From Lactonifactor sp. BIOML-A5 (GTDB lineage Bacteria > Bacillota > Clostridia > Lachnospirales > Lachnospiraceae): DNA of 64,000 nucleotides. Below, piece after piece: positions 33,124 through 41,818 of the stretch (position 1 is the first letter of the stretch; each line of letters begins with the position of its first letter). A program made the position numbers and the translations under genes. The stretch covers positions 124,001 through 188,000 of the forward strand of contig NZ_WKYV01000003.1 of the NCBI RefSeq assembly GCF_009677585.1. Reading direction: 5' to 3'. Below the pieces are notes generated by a model that saw only the letters and a list, made by a program, of their open reading frames with translations, ran no database searches and was not told the DNA's origin.

Positions 33124-34482
33124 CTAATTACTTGCGTTATAGGTATCTACTTCTCCCTGGATCCTGTCGGCGATATCCTTTGCCTTATCCCCTGAGAAAA
33201 TGGTTGTCACTTCTGTTCTCACTACATCCAGCAGAGAGGTCATAGGTGAGAATTGTTCGATCTCCCCTATCATATTAGTAGCCTTTCCATAGTACTCATT
33301 AAATTCTGTGGTCAGAGCATCTGCCTGAATCGTCTCCCCGAACGTAACCGGATAGGTTCCTGCTCCTGCCTGTGCCTCATACAGTCCCTGGTAATACTCC
33401 TGGGAGGTAAAGAATTTCAGCACACGAACCGTTGCGTCGTAGTCCGGATCCCCCGGCTGGGAGGTCATGGCCATAAAATCATCCGGTCCGCCCATCCATT
33501 CATCCTTGTATTCCGGTTTTTCCTCAAAATACGGGAATCCCTTGCAGACAATGTCATCTTTATTGGAAAATTCATTAATAGTTGCAATATTCCAGGAACC
33601 GCTGAAGATAATAGCAGCCTCCTTATTCTCCAGTTTTGCCAGCTCACCGTTGGCATCATAGGCAAGGTTGTTGTCTCCGAAAAGCCCGTCCGCCTGCCAT
33701 TTTTGCATTTTTTCAATCAGTCCAAGCATCTCCGGATCGTTCCATGCTTTTTCATTGTCAATCAAATCATTCTTCAACTGATCCCCATAGTATTTCATAG
33801 AGAGTGCCGTGAGGAAATGACCTGCACGATAATTATCCTTTGCTCCGAAGGCCATGGGGATATAGCCTGCCTCAATCAGTTTTGGAGCCGCCGCCTCAAT
33901 TCCTTCCCAGGTTTCCGGCATTTCCATTCCCAGCTCATCAAAAATGGCCTTGTTGTAGAAGCAGCAGACACCGTAGGGAGACGTAGGAAGCCCGTAGGTA
34001 CCTTCGATTCCATAGGCAGAATAGTCTACCGGTGCAAAGAGTGCGTCAATATAGTTCTCTGTCCATGCAGGATCCTCTTCCAGAAGTGAAGAGATATCTG
34101 TCACCACACCATTTTTTACATAGTCTATATTTGCCGCATAACCGAGAAAATTAAATACTTCAATGGGATCCCCGGAAGCCACAGAGGTCTTGAATAAAGT
34201 ATCATGGGATTCCTCGTCGGATATAGAAACATCCTCCAGCTCAATGTCCTGATTCTCCTCCTGGAACTTTGCTACCATATCCATGAAATATCTTTCACGC
34301 ACACTGTCCGGGTTACTGAATCTGGTAAGAATCCTGACTTTTACCTTTCCATCTTCTGCTTTTGCAGTTTCCTCCGATTTCTTACTGCTGTCCTTGGACT
34401 CCCCGCCGGAATTCCCACAGCCGCTGAGAACAGATACTGCTAAAACGGATGCCAATAAAACGCTGATAATTTTCTTTTGCAT
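33124..34482 (-). CDS. Extracellular carbohydrate-binding lipoprotein (family 1)
   Basis: The product is 452 residues. A lipoprotein signal ends at VLSGC (Cys22), followed by a Ser/Lys/Glu-rich linker. The fold follows SBP_bac_1: RILTRFSNPDSVRERYFMDMVAKFQEENQDIELE, PYGVCCFYNKAIFDELGMEMPETWE, AAIIFSGSWNIATINEF and GYIPMAFGAKD. It captures a sugar outside the cell for the two permeases downstream. The YesN/YesM genes lie immediately upstream and probably control it. Substrate not predictable. Confidence 0.92.
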   Translation of the reverse strand: MQKKIISVLLASVLAVSVLSGCGNSGGESKDSSKKSEETAKAEDGKVKVRILTRFSNPDSVRERYFMDMVAKFQEENQDIELEDVSISDEESHDTLFKTSVASGDPIEVFNFLGYAANIDYVKNGVVTDISSLLEEDPAWTENYIDALFAPVDYSAYGIEGTYGLPTSPYGVCCFYNKAIFDELGMEMPETWEGIEAAAPKLIEAGYIPMAFGAKDNYRAGHFLTALSMKYYGDQLKNDLIDNEKAWNDPEMLGLIEKMQKWQADGLFGDNNLAYDANGELAKLENKEAAIIFSGSWNIATINEFSNKDDIVCKGFPYFEEKPEYKDEWMGGPDDFMAMTSQPGDPDYDATVRVLKFFTSQEYYQGLYEAQAGAGTYPVTFGETIQADALTTEFNEYYGKATNMIGEIEQFSPMTSLLDVVRTEVTTIFSGDKAKDIADRIQGEVDTYNASN

Positions 34483-34606
34483 AATACCCTCCCTGTTCTT
34501 TTTTGAAACATTAACTTTTTTGTACTGCAGTACTTAGGATAGGTTTATCATACAGGGATTTCCCCTAAAACTCCATGTGCTGCTTTTTTCTGTTTTTGTA
34601 AATTTT

Positions 34607-36232
34607 TTAGGTGGTACTATTCTCACTGCCCCTTGACTTTAAATGTTTCACCTGTGAAGGTGATACCCCATAATATTTTTTAAAACAGCGGCTGAAATAA
34701 TATTCATCGCTGTATCCCACCAGGGCTGCCGCCTCTCTCACTTCAATTTCTTTTCCCAGCAGCAATTCCCTGGCTTTTTCCAGACGGACCATAGATAAAT
34801 ACTGCATCATGGACACTCCCATGGCTTTTTTAAAGATACCGCTTAAATAGGCAGGAGTGACTCCTACCCGTTCAGCCACCTCTGCCTGAGTCAGTTCTAC
34901 ATCACTGCAGTGATGCTGCATATATTCGCATGCTTTTCCCACGATGGGCATATTTTTTCCGGCTGCTGCCTGAGTGCTTTTGCTTTCAATCAATGCTTTA
35001 ACCATGCTGCAGAACCACTCTTTTACTTCTCCCAAAGTCATCAGATATTCAAACGCAGCCTCCAGGCTTTTGTATTCTCCCATAAACCTGCGTATCTCAA
35101 GTCCCGAGGCAATGCACGCCTCGGAGATCCCAAGAAGCAGTCTGTTGGCATTCATGGAGATACACTCGTAGTTGCATTGTCTCCCGATCATCTCGTCAAA
35201 GATATTCCGAATCATCCGTTCGCAGCCCATGGGATCATTCTTCCCCACACAGTTCTGTACCTCTTTAATCTTTGCCGCGGAAACCCGGTAATGGCTGTCT
35301 CCTCTTTTGCCCACTTCTTCATAGCTCATGGTCTTTTCCCGGAATGCTTTGGTATTGTTCAGCGCACAGACAGCTTCCTTGTATCCGTTTACCAGCTGCC
35401 GGATCCCTTTTTTACGGCTGCTGATTCCGCACCGGATGACCGTCTCCAGATCCTGCTCCAGTAATTCCCGCACCTGTTCCATTGCCTCCTTAACCCCTTC
35501 CCTGCTGTCCCTGACAGACCATTCTTTGAACAGAATACAGTAATTATTAAAGAGATCAAAAAGTACGGTAAAGTCCTCCCCCTTATCCATCACACGCCGG
35601 CCGGCCTCATAGAGCTTCTGGCTCTGTGCCAGCAGCGGCAGGTTCTCCTGTGTATAGAGCTGAATGCGGAAAACAGAGAGAGAATACTCTGCCTCCGTAT
35701 CCACTCCCGCCTCACCTGCCTGGACGGCAATCTCATCTGCGATCTCTTCCTGTATTCCATACTGAAAAATATCGCTGAAAAACTTTGCCTCCATAATAAG
35801 CCTGGCATCGCTCTGTCCCAGTGAAAGATTTTCCAAAAACTGCTGCTCCCTCTTTTCCTCCTCCAGCTTGTCCCTTAATTTTTCCAGCATTCTGGTGAAT
35901 TCTTCTTCATTCACCGGCTTCAGAATATAGTCATATACCCCGTATTTAATTGCCTGCTGCGCATAGGCAAAATCACTGTGCCCTGTAAGGAAGATAATAT
36001 GAATCGGCAGGTTTTCTTCCCGCAGTCTCTTCACCAGCTCAATCCCGTTCATTCCGGGCATGGCAATATCAACAATTGCCAGGTCATATGTACGCTCTGT
36101 GATAAGTCTGAGGGCCTCCCCTCCGCTCCCCACGTCCTCCTCTACCTCATAGCCCAGTGCATTCCAGTCAAATCCCAGCCGTATTCTCTTTCGTATCAGC
36201 ATCTCATCGTCCACAATAATCACTTTAAACAT
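34607..36232 (-). CDS. YesN-type response regulator with AraC output domain
   Basis: The product is 541 residues from the ATG at 36232; ATGs at 36244 and 36259 are alternatives and no ribosome site decides clearly. The receiver (1-120) has DDE at 8-10, the phospho-acceptor Asp55 in IVDIAMPG, and Lys in YILKPV. A long central region follows, with no recognised domain. The C-terminal AraC-type pair of helix-turn-helices shows LTQAEVAERVGVTPAYLSGIFKKAMG and VREAAALVGYSDEYYFSRCFKKYYGVSPSQ. It pairs with the kinase gene just upstream and most likely activates the importer genes downstream. Confidence 0.9.
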   Translation of the reverse strand: MFKVIIVDDEMLIRKRIRLGFDWNALGYEVEEDVGSGGEALRLITERTYDLAIVDIAMPGMNGIELVKRLREENLPIHIIFLTGHSDFAYAQQAIKYGVYDYILKPVNEEEFTRMLEKLRDKLEEEKREQQFLENLSLGQSDARLIMEAKFFSDIFQYGIQEEIADEIAVQAGEAGVDTEAEYSLSVFRIQLYTQENLPLLAQSQKLYEAGRRVMDKGEDFTVLFDLFNNYCILFKEWSVRDSREGVKEAMEQVRELLEQDLETVIRCGISSRKKGIRQLVNGYKEAVCALNNTKAFREKTMSYEEVGKRGDSHYRVSAAKIKEVQNCVGKNDPMGCERMIRNIFDEMIGRQCNYECISMNANRLLLGISEACIASGLEIRRFMGEYKSLEAAFEYLMTLGEVKEWFCSMVKALIESKSTQAAAGKNMPIVGKACEYMQHHCSDVELTQAEVAERVGVTPAYLSGIFKKAMGVSMMQYLSMVRLEKARELLLGKEIEVREAAALVGYSDEYYFSRCFKKYYGVSPSQVKHLKSRGSENSTT

Positions 36233-36263
36233 CTTCTTTTTCATCCCTTCTTCGGCCATAGCG

Positions 36264-38081
36264 TTAACTTGTATAATCCTCCCTTGTGGGCAGGAAAATT
36301 CTGATTTTTGTTCCCTGCGCCAGAGGCAGTATCTTGAGCCCGTACCGGCTTCCAAAATACAGCTTTATTCTTTCATCGGTATTGCGAAGCCCGAAGCTCT
36401 CCATTCTGAACCCTCTGCTCTCCCCGGAAAGAATACTTTTTCTTGTCTTATCATCCATTCCCATCCCATTATCCTCTACCTCGATAACCATCCCCCGCTC
36501 ACCGGCAAAGACGCGTATGCTCAGCAGTCCGCCCCCGCTCATCTCCTGAAACCCGTGGTGAATGGCATTTTCCAGAATAGGCTGAAGGGTAAGCTTACAG
36601 ATAAAATGATTCTCCAGCTCAGGCTGACAGGTAACCTCATAGGTAAACTTTCCGGGATAACAGACCTTCATGATCTCCAGATAATTTGAGGCAATATCCA
36701 GCTCCTGTTTTACCGTGATAATCTCCTTTCCCTTGTTCAATACCCCCCGGTAAAATCCTGACAGAAGCTGAATGGTATGAATGGCAAGCTTCTTTTCGTC
36801 CATCACAATCAGCCCGCAGATACTTTCCAGAATATTGTAGAAAAAGTGGGGCGTCATCTGCATCTGGATCAGAGAGAGCTCGGATTCTCTTTTGTCCTCT
36901 TCCTTCTCAACAATTTCCAGCAGCAGAATCTCTGTCTTATCCACCATCCGGTTAAACTCGAAGGCCAGTGTCCCCAACTCTCCCCCGTCCTTTACTGCCA
37001 CCCGCTTATGGTAATCACCCTTTCCAATTTCTACAATGGTCTGGGTAATCTGGCTGAGCGGCCAGGTAATGGATTTTACAAGGAATTTTACCAATACCAG
37101 ACTGCCCAGAAACACGGCAACTCCAAGCAGCACCATGGTCACTGCATACACTGTCACACTTGTGAGATAAATAGATTTTGAAACCTCACTGACCGCGGTC
37201 CAGTTCTGCCCCTTGTATTCCTTCATAAAATACCAGGCGCCTTTATCCTGGGCCATTGTAAATCCGTCCTCATCCGGGCTTTGGGCACCGGCAGCCTTAT
37301 ACCACCTCCGGTCCTCCAGAGACTGGTACAGCAGCGCTTCATCTCCCGCCAGAATAATATGATTATCCCTCTCAAAATACATCTTTATCCCATCGCTCAT
37401 CACCGTCTCATAGAGCCGGCTCAGTTCTCTGTTGGGAATCTCTATCTCCACTACTCCAATCAGCCTGCCGCTTCCCATACTGTAAACCTTTCTCACATAG
37501 CTGATACAATCCGCATATGACTTTGCCTTCGACTGTTTCCAGGGACTTTTATGCAGTTCTAAGAGCTCTGACTTCTTGTCTGACTCGATGAACTTTTCTA
37601 CCCGGGTCATCTGATTTTGAAGGTACTCCTCTTCTTCCACCAAATCCTCATTGGCATAGTAGTTTCCCTTTAAATCATAAAATGTAATGGCACTGTAACT
37701 GGACTTCTGCCCGATATAGCTGTTAATCACCTGCTGAATGAGTACATATTTTTCATGCTGTTTTACAATATCTCCCTGTAAAAACTGACCGGAATTCTCC
37801 AGCAGGGTCTGGCAGCTCTCCCCCACCAATACGGAAACCGCATCATTTTCCACTCCCTGAAAAAACATATCCATCTTCTCCAGTACCATCTCCAGATCCT
37901 TCTTTGCCGAGGTAGAAGTAGTAGCTACCAGCTGTTTCTGCAGAATAATAAACACACTGCTGACAAAGCAGATGGTGGTAACAATCATGAGCGCGGCGAT
38001 AACCATAACAATTCTCTCCGCAATATTCTTCCGGTAGAACTCTTTTTTGACTCTTTTCATCCATTCCTTTATATGTATCAT
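36264..38081 (-). CDS. YesM-type sensor histidine kinase
   Basis: The product is 605 residues, with GAAGGG five bases before the ATG. Membrane helix 1 is at about 24-48, a 255-residue extracellular sensor region follows, and helix 2 is at about 304-333. A HAMP domain (about 334-385) leads to the His_kinase motif QMTPHFFYNILESI with His412, and then a GHKL ATPase domain (LTLQPILENAIHHGF, VEDNGMGMD, GFGLRNTDERIKLYFG-like region). Such kinases in sugar clusters sense extracellular carbohydrate, often through the binding protein. It is between the AraC and YesN genes on one strand. Confidence 0.92.
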   Translation of the reverse strand: MIHIKEWMKRVKKEFYRKNIAERIVMVIAALMIVTTICFVSSVFIILQKQLVATTSTSAKKDLEMVLEKMDMFFQGVENDAVSVLVGESCQTLLENSGQFLQGDIVKQHEKYVLIQQVINSYIGQKSSYSAITFYDLKGNYYANEDLVEEEEYLQNQMTRVEKFIESDKKSELLELHKSPWKQSKAKSYADCISYVRKVYSMGSGRLIGVVEIEIPNRELSRLYETVMSDGIKMYFERDNHIILAGDEALLYQSLEDRRWYKAAGAQSPDEDGFTMAQDKGAWYFMKEYKGQNWTAVSEVSKSIYLTSVTVYAVTMVLLGVAVFLGSLVLVKFLVKSITWPLSQITQTIVEIGKGDYHKRVAVKDGGELGTLAFEFNRMVDKTEILLLEIVEKEEDKRESELSLIQMQMTPHFFYNILESICGLIVMDEKKLAIHTIQLLSGFYRGVLNKGKEIITVKQELDIASNYLEIMKVCYPGKFTYEVTCQPELENHFICKLTLQPILENAIHHGFQEMSGGGLLSIRVFAGERGMVIEVEDNGMGMDDKTRKSILSGESRGFRMESFGLRNTDERIKLYFGSRYGLKILPLAQGTKIRIFLPTREDYTS

Positions 38082-38096
38082 ATGGTCCCTTCCCTC

Positions 38097-38957
38097 TCAC
38101 CCTTTGCTGGTTTTATTTTTCATCCGAAATTGTCTCGGAGTCATGCCTTCCCATTTCTTAAAGGTATTACAGAACGCACTTTCACTGTAAAACCCGCACT
38201 GAAAGCAGATCTCTTTCACCGGAATCTGAGTGCTCCACAGAAGGAACTTTGCATTATTGATTCTGGATAAAATGATATATTCATGGGGGGTAAATCCTGT
38301 CTCTCTTTTAAAAAGCCTGGTGAAATAATACAGACTGAGATTCACATTAGAGGAGAGCCGTTCCAGAGATAAGCCCTCCTCACACAGATGCTCTCTGATA
38401 TAAGCCATGCTCTCCTCAATCACACCTGAATACTGGGAATTCCCGAAAGCGGCTTCCTGAGCCAGAACCAGCTCCGTGAGAAGCTTCATAATATAGCCGG
38501 ACATTACAATCTCCTTAATGTTCTCCCCTTTCTGGAACTGCTGGTACAGGCGGTTTAGTTCCGCCTCGAACTTTACCGGATTGGGAAGGGTTATCACACT
38601 GCATTCCTTCTCCGCAATCATCTCAAAATATTTTCTGCTCATAGGGCCGTCAAAGTGGAGCCACAGCACCTCCCACTCCTCCTCGGAATAATAGGCATGG
38701 GACTGGTAGCAGTCCAGCAAAACCACCTGCCCCTCCTCCGCCCTGTATATCCCCGAGTCAGAACATACCGTGCAGCTCCCTTTTCTGATATACATAATCA
38801 AAAAACTGTCAAAGCTTTCCCTGTGCAGAAAATAATCCTTTTCATAAAAGAAGTGACCGGTCACCAGAGGATAAAAAAACATTTCCCTTGCCTGCGTGCT
38901 GGGTGTATAAACAAAGTATTCCGACTTTCTTTTCACTTTTTCTTCCCGGGCCAGCAT
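38097..38957 (-). CDS. AraC-family transcriptional regulator
   Basis: The product is 286 residues. The N-terminal half is a cupin-like sensor (SFLIMYIRKGSCTVCSDSG, GQVVLLDCYQSHAYYSE). The C-terminal half is the double helix-turn-helix (LSLERLSSNVNLSLYYFTRLFKRETGFTPHEYI, IPVKEICFQCGFYSESAFCNTFKKWEGMTPRQFR). The ATG at 38957 has GGCGG eight bases upstream; an earlier GTG lies within that site. It has a good promoter (39000-39028) and opens the minus-strand cluster; the divergent uroporphyrinogen decarboxylase-like gene is a probable second target (inference). Confidence 0.88.
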   Translation of the reverse strand: MLAREEKVKRKSEYFVYTPSTQAREMFFYPLVTGHFFYEKDYFLHRESFDSFLIMYIRKGSCTVCSDSGIYRAEEGQVVLLDCYQSHAYYSEEEWEVLWLHFDGPMSRKYFEMIAEKECSVITLPNPVKFEAELNRLYQQFQKGENIKEIVMSGYIMKLLTELVLAQEAAFGNSQYSGVIEESMAYIREHLCEEGLSLERLSSNVNLSLYYFTRLFKRETGFTPHEYIILSRINNAKFLLWSTQIPVKEICFQCGFYSESAFCNTFKKWEGMTPRQFRMKNKTSKG

Positions 38958-38999
38958 TGTCTTCACCGCCTTTCATTCTTTCTGTACTCTCTACTTATT

Positions 39000-39028
39000 A
39001 TTATATTTGACACCACGGATGCGGTCAA
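39000..39028 (-). promoter_or_regulatory. Promoter of the AraC-led cluster
   Basis: Minus-strand TTGACC (39028-39023) and TATAAT (39005-39000) with a 17-bp spacer, about 40 bases before the AraC start. Confidence 0.65.
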
Positions 39029-39084
39029 TTTGAATCTATTATTATTAAGAGCAATTTTTTGCAATTAATAGGCAAATTTCTATA

Positions 39085-39112
39085 ATGACTTTTTTTCCCT
39101 CCCCTTTATAAT
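39085..39112 (+). promoter_or_regulatory. Promoter of the uroporphyrinogen decarboxylase-like gene
   Basis: Perfect TATAAT at 39107-39112, with a weak -35 (ATGACT, 39085-39090) 16 bp upstream; the poor -35 suggests dependence on an activator. Confidence 0.5.
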
Positions 39113-39181
39113 AAGACTCAACAACACCAGTTAATTGCAGTAAATATTCCATACAACAACATAAAAAAAGGAGAAATGCAT

Positions 39182-40450
39182 ATGACTTCCAGAGAACGAT
39201 TAATTGCAACTTTAAATCATCAGACACCAGACAGGCTTCCCCTGGATCTGGGGGCTACCAGCCAGACAGGCATAAATGCCAGCTCCCTGTATCAGCTGCG
39301 GAAAGCCCTTCACCTGGACGAACACCGGCTGAAAATCATCGAGCCCGGACAGCTTCTGGGTGAGGTGGAACAGGATCTGTTGGATCTTTTGGGTGTGGAT
39401 GTAGTTGGTCTGTTTAACACCACCAATTATTTCGGGTATAAAAATGATAACTGGAAGAAATGGGAGATGGATGACGGCACACCCGTATGGATGGGGGGCG
39501 GTTTTACCTACGATCAGGATGAGACCGGAAAGCTCTTTGTCTATCCTCAGGGGGACACCAGTGCCGAGTACAGCGCCATTCTTCCCAAAGGGGGGACCTT
39601 TTTTGACTGTGTTCCAAGAGAAAAATTTGACTGGGATCTGGAAGAAGAGGATTTGACTCCACTGGAAGATTTTAAAGATGACTTCTCTGTGGTATCCGAT
39701 GAAGAAGCCCGTTACTGGGAAGAGAAATCCATTGAATTATACGAGAATACAGACTACGGGATCGTAGGTATGATAGGAGGCGGCGCCCTGGGGGATGCGG
39801 CCGTCGTTCCGGGACCGGGGATCAAGCATCCAAAGGGCATCCGGCGGGTGGATGACTGGCTTATGGCCCATTCCATGTACCCGGATTACATCAAGGCCGT
39901 ATTCCGCTACCAGACAGATATTATGCTCAAAAACCTTGAAATATACCGTCAGGCTGTGGGCGACCGGATCCAGGTAGTCTGGATCTCCGGAACAGATTTC
40001 GGTAACCAAATGGCCGGTATGATGAGCCTGGAAACCTTCCGCGAGTTATACAAACCTTTTTATAAAGAAATCAATGACTGGGTACACCAGCACACAAGCT
40101 GGAAGACCTTCTACCACACCTGCGGCGCCGTCTCCAGTTTCCTGGATGATTTCGCAGATATGGGCCTCGACTGCCTGAATCCCCTGCAGCTCTCAGCAAA
40201 GGGAATGGACGCTAGGACCATCAAAGAGAAATATGGAGATAAGTTTACCTTCTGGGGAGGGGGCGTTGATACACAGAAGACACTGCCCTTCGGAACACCG
40301 GAAGAAGTACGCAGAGAAGTGAGGGAGCGAATTGATATCCTCGGCAAAAATGGGGGGTATGTGTTTAATACCATACATAATATCGTAGCAAATGTTCCGC
40401 CGGAGAATCTGATTGCTATGTATGAGGAGGTTATTGGAAAGAAATTGTAG
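39182..40450 (+). CDS. Uroporphyrinogen decarboxylase-family protein (probable methyltransferase-like)
   Basis: The product is 422 residues from the ATG at 39182, with AAGGAG eight bases upstream; an ATG two codons earlier is too close to the site. It is longer than true HemE (about 340-350), has TSRERLIATLNHQTPDRLPLDLG at the N-terminus and FYHTCGAVSSFLDDFADMGLDCLNPLQ towards the C-terminus. The His-x-Cys plus a later Cys match the zinc ligands of MtaA/MtbA-like corrinoid methyltransferases of this superfamily. No other heme or corrinoid gene is nearby. Relatives of this kind often sit in sugar clusters of Clostridia with no known reaction. Superfamily certain, function not. Confidence 0.78.
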   Translation: MTSRERLIATLNHQTPDRLPLDLGATSQTGINASSLYQLRKALHLDEHRLKIIEPGQLLGEVEQDLLDLLGVDVVGLFNTTNYFGYKNDNWKKWEMDDGTPVWMGGGFTYDQDETGKLFVYPQGDTSAEYSAILPKGGTFFDCVPREKFDWDLEEEDLTPLEDFKDDFSVVSDEEARYWEEKSIELYENTDYGIVGMIGGGALGDAAVVPGPGIKHPKGIRRVDDWLMAHSMYPDYIKAVFRYQTDIMLKNLEIYRQAVGDRIQVVWISGTDFGNQMAGMMSLETFRELYKPFYKEINDWVHQHTSWKTFYHTCGAVSSFLDDFADMGLDCLNPLQLSAKGMDARTIKEKYGDKFTFWGGGVDTQKTLPFGTPEEVRREVRERIDILGKNGGYVFNTIHNIVANVPPENLIAMYEEVIGKKL

Positions 40451-40483
40451 GTTTGCATATGAGAAGTTCCATATAAATTAATG

Positions 40484-40553
40484 GGCGAGGCTTCAACGGT
40501 CAGGATGAACGGCGCTTAAAGCGCCGTTCATCCTGACCGTTGAAACCCCGCCT
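40484..40553. repeat. Long perfect hairpin between convergent genes
   Basis: Arms of 26 bp (40492-40517 and 40519-40544; TTCAACGGTCAGGATGAACG start) match perfectly around one central base. Outer GGCG-GG/CC-CGCC pairs extend it to 40484-40553. It is too long and too perfect for an ordinary terminator and lacks a clear T-run. It could act as a bidirectional terminator or be a remnant of a palindromic repeat element. Nothing else is seen in the 136 bases between the flanking genes. Confidence 0.75.
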
Positions 40554-40586
40554 GGCTTTGCTGCTTCTTCGAAATAGGAAATCCTG

Positions 40587-41804
40587 TCATCCTTCAACTT
40601 TCCCATTAAGATCCAAGAACAATTCTACTGGCTGAGACTGAGTGGAAAATTGCATGGGTGACAACACGGCTGCATACGCACCAGCATTTGTTATAACTAC
40701 AATATCACCACATTCTAAGTACGGCATTGTAATATCCTCTGCAATTACATCTGTCGCCGTACAAAGATTTCCAACCAAATCAACTTGTTCAGATGGTTTC
40801 TTTTGGCTCAATGCATTAAATTGAAAAGCGGCTGTGCTGGTGAATAGCGGCTCGCTTCCTTTCGGAGATTGATCCAATGAATAGTGTGCAACCAAACGGG
40901 CTAACGAGGGACGACTAAAGCCGTTCAGGGTATTTTTCAAAAGAATGTATGTTTTCCCATAGGACACTTTTCGGTCTGCTACTTTCGTTACATATACGCC
41001 CGCTTTTCCAACAATATAGCGGCCTGTTTCAATAATAATCTTTGTATCGGGAAACGAATTGCGAAATGTGTCTAACGCAGTATTAACCGACTTACTTAGT
41101 TTGTCTATATCCAAAGGGACATCTTCAGCAGCGTAAGGAATGCCCATACCCGACCCCATATTAACAAACGAAAGTTGAGTGGAGTTAACATCTTGTATAC
41201 GCTTTGCTACTTGGAGGACACTTTCATAATATGCCGCAAGAATATCAGCGTTCAATTCCTGACCGCGCAGATGTACATGAATACCCGCAATCTTAATATT
41301 AGAAAAATCATATTCTTTTATAAAAGCGATTGCCTGTTCTTCATCAATTCCAAATTTAGAAGATATCCCATTTCCCCCATAAAAAGAAAAACTCGGGTTG
41401 ATTCGCAAACCAATTTCGGCTATGAAATTTATTCGTTCTGCTACCATCTGAATTCTTTTGATTTCGTCAATACTGTCTGCAATAAGGACCGAAGATTTGA
41501 TTGCGGTCTCAATATCTTCCATTGATTTTCCCGGAGCAGAGTAATAGATATTTTCTTTTATCACACCAGCGGCAAGAGCTTTGCGGACTTCTCCTGCGCT
41601 TGCAGCATCTGCGCCAAATCCCTGCGAAAAAACACTTCGAAGGACATTTGCATTAGAATTACATTTAATGGAGTAAAGGAACAGGATATTAGGGAAATGC
41701 TCTTTTAAGTCTTGAGCTCGCGCGACAATTTGACTCTCATCATACAAATAAAAACTGTCATATCGTTTTGCCTGTTCTTTCACCACATCTTCATTATATG
41801 CCAT
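40587..41804 (-). CDS. PLP-dependent decarboxylase, LysA/ornithine decarboxylase fold (type III)
   Basis: The product is 405 residues. The PLP-binding Lys47 is in LYSIKCNSN; HVHLRGQ, NMGSGMGIPY and ETGRYIVG are barrel motifs; NLCTATDVI gives the catalytic Cys near residue 350, and NAGAYAAVLSPMQF lies close to the end. True diaminopimelate decarboxylase motifs are only partly matched, so the substrate may be another diamino or amino acid. Third codon positions are visibly richer in A and T than in the flanking genes, suggesting transfer. GGAGG precedes the ATG, 14 bases after the RNase J stop, and a large hairpin follows the stop. Confidence 0.8.
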   Translation of the reverse strand: MAYNEDVVKEQAKRYDSFYLYDESQIVARAQDLKEHFPNILFLYSIKCNSNANVLRSVFSQGFGADAASAGEVRKALAAGVIKENIYYSAPGKSMEDIETAIKSSVLIADSIDEIKRIQMVAERINFIAEIGLRINPSFSFYGGNGISSKFGIDEEQAIAFIKEYDFSNIKIAGIHVHLRGQELNADILAAYYESVLQVAKRIQDVNSTQLSFVNMGSGMGIPYAAEDVPLDIDKLSKSVNTALDTFRNSFPDTKIIIETGRYIVGKAGVYVTKVADRKVSYGKTYILLKNTLNGFSRPSLARLVAHYSLDQSPKGSEPLFTSTAAFQFNALSQKKPSEQVDLVGNLCTATDVIAEDITMPYLECGDIVVITNAGAYAAVLSPMQFSTQSQPVELFLDLNGKVEG

Positions 41805-41818
41805 AATTGGCCTCCATG

